This document shows, piece after piece, positions 6,246-6,962 of a stretch of 6,962 bases of DNA; positions within the stretch are counted from its first letter, which is position 1; every line of letters begins with the position of its first letter. A program made the translations under genes and the position numbers. The stretch spans positions 1-6,962 of the forward strand of contig CALKWS010000362.1 in the NCBI GenBank assembly GCA_938004115.1. Direction: 5' to 3'. Under the pieces are notes generated by a model. That model did no database searches and was not told where the DNA came from. It saw only the letters and a list, made by a program, of their open reading frames with translations. The stretch is from an uncultured Ruaniaceae bacterium (GTDB lineage Bacteria; Actinomycetota; Actinomycetes; Actinomycetales; Beutenbergiaceae).

Positions 6246-6914
6246 CGGTACAGCACCTCCAGCAGATGGTCGTTGACGCCCTGGGGGTCGGCCAGGAACG
6301 CCGCGGGGGAGAACTCCACCTCGCGCTGGCGGTACCGGAAGGAGCCGTCCTCCACCTCCTTGCGGGTCTGGTCGAACTCGGCCCGGTCCACCGAGCGGTA
6401 CCGCAGGATGTCACCGGCCTTGGGGAACACGATGGAGTGATCGAAGTCGGGGTGGTCCTGGCGCACGTTGAGCACCGGGGTGGCCGAGATGCCGTACAGC
6501 TGGTACCCGCCGGCTCCCTGCACCGGGTACACCACGGAGAACGCGCCGCCGATGCCGAAGGCCCGCTCGGGGGTGAAGGTGCGCGGGCGGATGTACTTGG
6601 GCACCTCCACCTGGCGCTCGCGGGGCTCCAACTGGTAGCAGAACGGCAGCCCGGGCACGAACCCGAGCATGGTCACGATCCACGGGTTGCCGGCGAGGTG
6701 GTCGATGAAGGCCTGCACGCTGTCGAACCCGTTGGTGCGCGCCCCGTACTCCAGATCGGTGGAGTCCGGGTCCTGGTGCCGGTCGCGGAACCGCATCAGC
6801 GCCTCATGGGTCCACGGGTCGTTGTACAGGATCGGCACGTCCACCACGCGGGTGTGCAGGCTGAAGTCCGGGGGCACCTCGGTGAACCGGTTCTCCAGTT
6901 CCTGCAGGATCGTC
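6242..6914 (-). CDS. pxpB: KipI/PxpB-like carboxyltransferase subunit, urea-carboxylase-type (5' end missing)
   Basis: The last 223 residues of a KipI/PxpB family protein (AHS1-type domain), ending at TGA 6244-6242. The genuine frame continues upstream of the GTG at 6877 through TILQELENRFTEV to base 6914, where adapter sequence begins. That GTG is an internal valine, and the N-terminal part is lost at the contig end. Visible motifs: RVVDVPILY, MLGFVPGLPFCYQL, VPKYIRPRTFTPE, GIGGAFSVVYPVQG and AGGYQLYG. The LPF, KYxxxRTFTPE and GGxxxxVYxxxGxGGYQ patterns resemble the carboxyltransferase domain of urea carboxylase more than the GFxYL/PRxxVPAGSVGIAG/PGGW pattern I recall for ordinary PxpB/KipI. 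It should form a heteromeric carboxyltransferase with the protein encoded next. The substrate is unknown; urea, an amide or a related compound is inferred from the resemblance, and the symbol denotes family only. Confidence 0.85.
6256..6260 (-). promoter_or_regulatory. Shine-Dalgarno site for the pxpC-like gene
   Basis: GGAGG on the minus strand lies ten bases before ATG 6245, inside the end of the upstream gene. It supports the ATG within the ATGA overlap as the true start. Confidence 0.6.
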
Positions 6915-6962
6915 AGATCGGAAGAGCGTCGTGTAGGGAAAGAGTGTAGATCTCGGTGGTCG
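6915..6962. other. Illumina sequencing adapter left on the contig end
   Basis: From 6915 the sequence opens with AGATCGGAAGAGC and continues as GTCGTGTAGGGAAAGAG, then TGTAGATCTCGGTGGTCG. This agrees base for base with the TruSeq universal adapter read-through sequence as I know it. It is not genomic. The minus-strand frame stays open through it by chance, so automated annotation could extend the pxpB-like gene with false residues, and a plus-strand frame also runs into it. The true genomic sequence ends at about 6914, give or take a base or two. Confidence 0.97.

Noticed and set aside
6875..6877. GTG at 6877 as the start of the pxpB-like gene
   Set aside because: The frame continues upstream with plausible family-like sequence to the adapter junction, and the family has roughly 80 more residues before RVVDVPILY. 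The gene is truncated and does not start here.
5274..6914. Calling the pair a 5-oxoprolinase (PxpBC)
   Set aside because: PxpA is not visible, a biotin carboxylase and carrier follow, and the B-like subunit has urea-carboxylase-type motifs. The family name is kept, but the activity is not.

Overview
The window is a 6,914-base piece of a very GC-rich bacterial genome followed by 48 bases of sequencing adapter. The base composition, frequent GTG and TTG starts, G/C-ending codons and tight 4-base gene overlaps fit an actinobacterium (Actinomycetota). I cannot place it more narrowly. The right end is a contig end: from 6915 the sequence matches the Illumina TruSeq adapter as I remember it, so the last gene is cut by the assembly.

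Layout. Plus strand: the C-terminal part of a DUF1116 (AllG/YlbE-type, oxamate carbamoyltransferase subunit) gene (1-333) overlaps by 4 bases a 12-helix MFS transporter of the CynX/NimT type (330-1493). All later genes are on the minus strand and converge on the transporter with a 19-base gap. In transcription order, from right to left, they are: a 5'-truncated KipI/PxpB-like carboxyltransferase subunit (6242-6914), a KipA/PxpC-like carboxyltransferase subunit (5274-6245), a 77-residue biotin carboxyl carrier protein (4939-5172), a biotin carboxylase (3593-4942), a MoxR-family AAA+ ATPase (2619-3491) and a CoxE-like VWA protein (1513-2622). Coding density is very high. The only intergenic stretches of note are two of about 100 bases (3492-3592 and 5173-5273), each holding hairpin-forming sequence. 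There is no gene-free stretch over 300 bases. I saw no tRNA, rRNA, CRISPR array or insertion sequence.

How it may work together. The four right-hand genes supply every part of a biotin-dependent carboxylase: the ATP-grasp biotin carboxylase, the carrier, and both halves of a KipI/KipA carboxyltransferase. This is the architecture of urea carboxylase split into separate proteins. The PxpB-like subunit has motifs that look closer to the urea carboxylase domain than to the ordinary 5-oxoprolinase subunit. No PxpA and no allophanate hydrolase is present in the window, so the substrate is open. The MoxR-VWA pair is the kind of chaperone module found with metalloenzymes such as CO dehydrogenase, but none is visible here. 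The plus-strand pair suggests oxalurate/oxamate (allantoin-type) nitrogen catabolism with a dedicated transporter. An ATP-dependent amide or urea-like carboxylase beside an oxamate carbamoyltransferase is a plausible but unproven nitrogen-scavenging association. It is the most interesting biological idea in the window.
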